The notes beneath the pieces are model-generated. The model was not told the origin of the DNA. It saw nothing but the letters and a program-made list of their open reading frames with translations, and made no database searches. DNA of 6,758 nucleotides. Source: Bryobacterales bacterium. Lineage in GTDB: Bacteria; Acidobacteriota; Terriglobia; Bryobacterales; Bryobacteraceae. The position numbers and the translations under genes are program-made. Shown here one piece after another: positions 6,365 to 6,758 of this stretch (positions are counted from its first letter, which is position 1; each line of letters opens with the position of its first letter). Location: the NCBI GenBank assembly GCA_003142355.1, contig PLMF01000031.1:1-6758 (forward strand). Direction: 5' to 3'.

Positions 6365-6758
6365 CTACGAGTTGATGCGGTAGGTGCGCTCGCCGCCCTC
6401 CGGTTTGAAGGACTCGACGGTGTACCCGGCCTTCTTCATCGCGCCGGCCATGAACCCGCGGACCGTCCACGATTTCCAGCCCATCTTGTCCGCGATCTCC
6501 GCTAAGGTGGCACCGTTCTTGCGCTGGAGCAGGGCGATCACCCGGGCCTTCTTGCTGCCCTCGCGCGCCTCGGGGGCGGCGTCCTTGGCCTTGGCAGTCT
6601 TGGTCGCCTTGGCCTTCTTCGGCGCGCCCTTGGGCACCTTGGGCGCGGGGGTGGCGGCTTCCTGGGCGGCGGTGGCCGTCTCCGGCGCGGCGCCGTCCAG
6701 TCCCTGGATGGCCTTCCAGATTCGGGCCACGGCGCTCTTGCGGTCCGTGAACTTCTTG
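6365..6758 (-). CDS. DUF3489-like helix-turn-helix protein, 5' end outside window
   Basis: The frame is open to the right edge, giving 130 visible residues without a certain start. The GTG at 6728-6730 is probably internal, because the codons before it encode KKFTDRKSA, which joins naturally to VARIWKAIQGLDG. The visible order is a conserved N-terminal segment (1-22), then a low-complexity linker rich in Ala, Lys and Pro (about 23-68), and a C-terminal helix-turn-helix-like domain (about 69-130). That domain contains ALLQRKNGATLAEIADKMGW, then WTVRGFMAGAMKKAGYTVES, ending in ERTYRINS. This layout and the wording of the C-terminal domain fit the DUF3489 family. It is a small, probably DNA-binding protein of unknown role, common in genomes with mobile elements. 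The family call is from memory of its pattern. The gene runs against the operon and has its own terminator, so it is probably a separate regulatory or accessory gene. Confidence 0.85.
   Translation of the reverse strand, partial: KKFTDRKSAVARIWKAIQGLDGAAPETATAAQEAATPAPKVPKGAPKKAKATKTAKAKDAAPEAREGSKKARVIALLQRKNGATLAEIADKMGWKSWTVRGFMAGAMKKAGYTVESFKPEGGERTYRINS

Noticed and set aside
1..6758. CRISPR array, tRNA, insertion sequence or attachment site
   Set aside because: I found no regularly spaced repeats beyond the short cluster at 453-489, and no tRNA-like cloverleaf, transposase or recognisable terminal inverted repeats.

Overview
The window is high-GC DNA with tightly packed, mostly co-directional genes in a phage-type arrangement. 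It most likely comes from a tailed-phage prophage, or a phage, of a high-GC Gram-negative-type bacterium. The sequence does not fix the host. The terminase type, the ParB-methyltransferase fusions and a DUF3489-like protein fit accessory DNA of Proteobacteria or Acidobacteriota, but this is an impression and not a demonstrated assignment.

Layout. Positions 1-515 hold no gene I can support firmly. There is a short open frame at the left edge that could be a gene tail, then about 320 bases without convincing coding signal. That stretch ends in three direct repeats of CTTTACTTC just before the first gene. From 516 a plus-strand operon begins: a Nu1-like terminase small subunit (516-1046), a GpA-type terminase large subunit (1043-2980), a ParB-domain DNA methyltransferase (2977-4551) and a second, paralogous ParB-domain DNA methyltransferase (4554-5849). 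A short open frame without a normal start codon (5850-6017) and a 94-residue unknown protein with a strong ribosome binding site (5998-6282) follow. The first three genes are linked by ATGA stop/start overlaps, and the fourth starts 2 bases after the third ends. The right edge carries a convergent minus-strand gene, a DUF3489-like helix-turn-helix protein whose start lies beyond the window. Its rho-independent terminator is at 6315-6345.

How it fits together. The two terminase subunits would recognise, cut and pump phage DNA into the prohead. The two methyltransferases carry no adjacent restriction endonuclease, so they are best read as orphan phage methylases that modify the DNA before packaging. 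Their N-terminal ParB-like halves are about 58% identical by hand alignment, while their catalytic halves differ (TSPPY versus DPPY). This points to duplication followed by divergence or exchange of specificity. No portal or capsid gene follows the terminase within the window, which is unusual for a head-gene operon.

The most interesting points are the methyltransferase pair, the coding-looking frame that continues directly after the TGA of the second methyltransferase, and the repeat cluster at the place where a lambda-like terminase would be expected to bind DNA.
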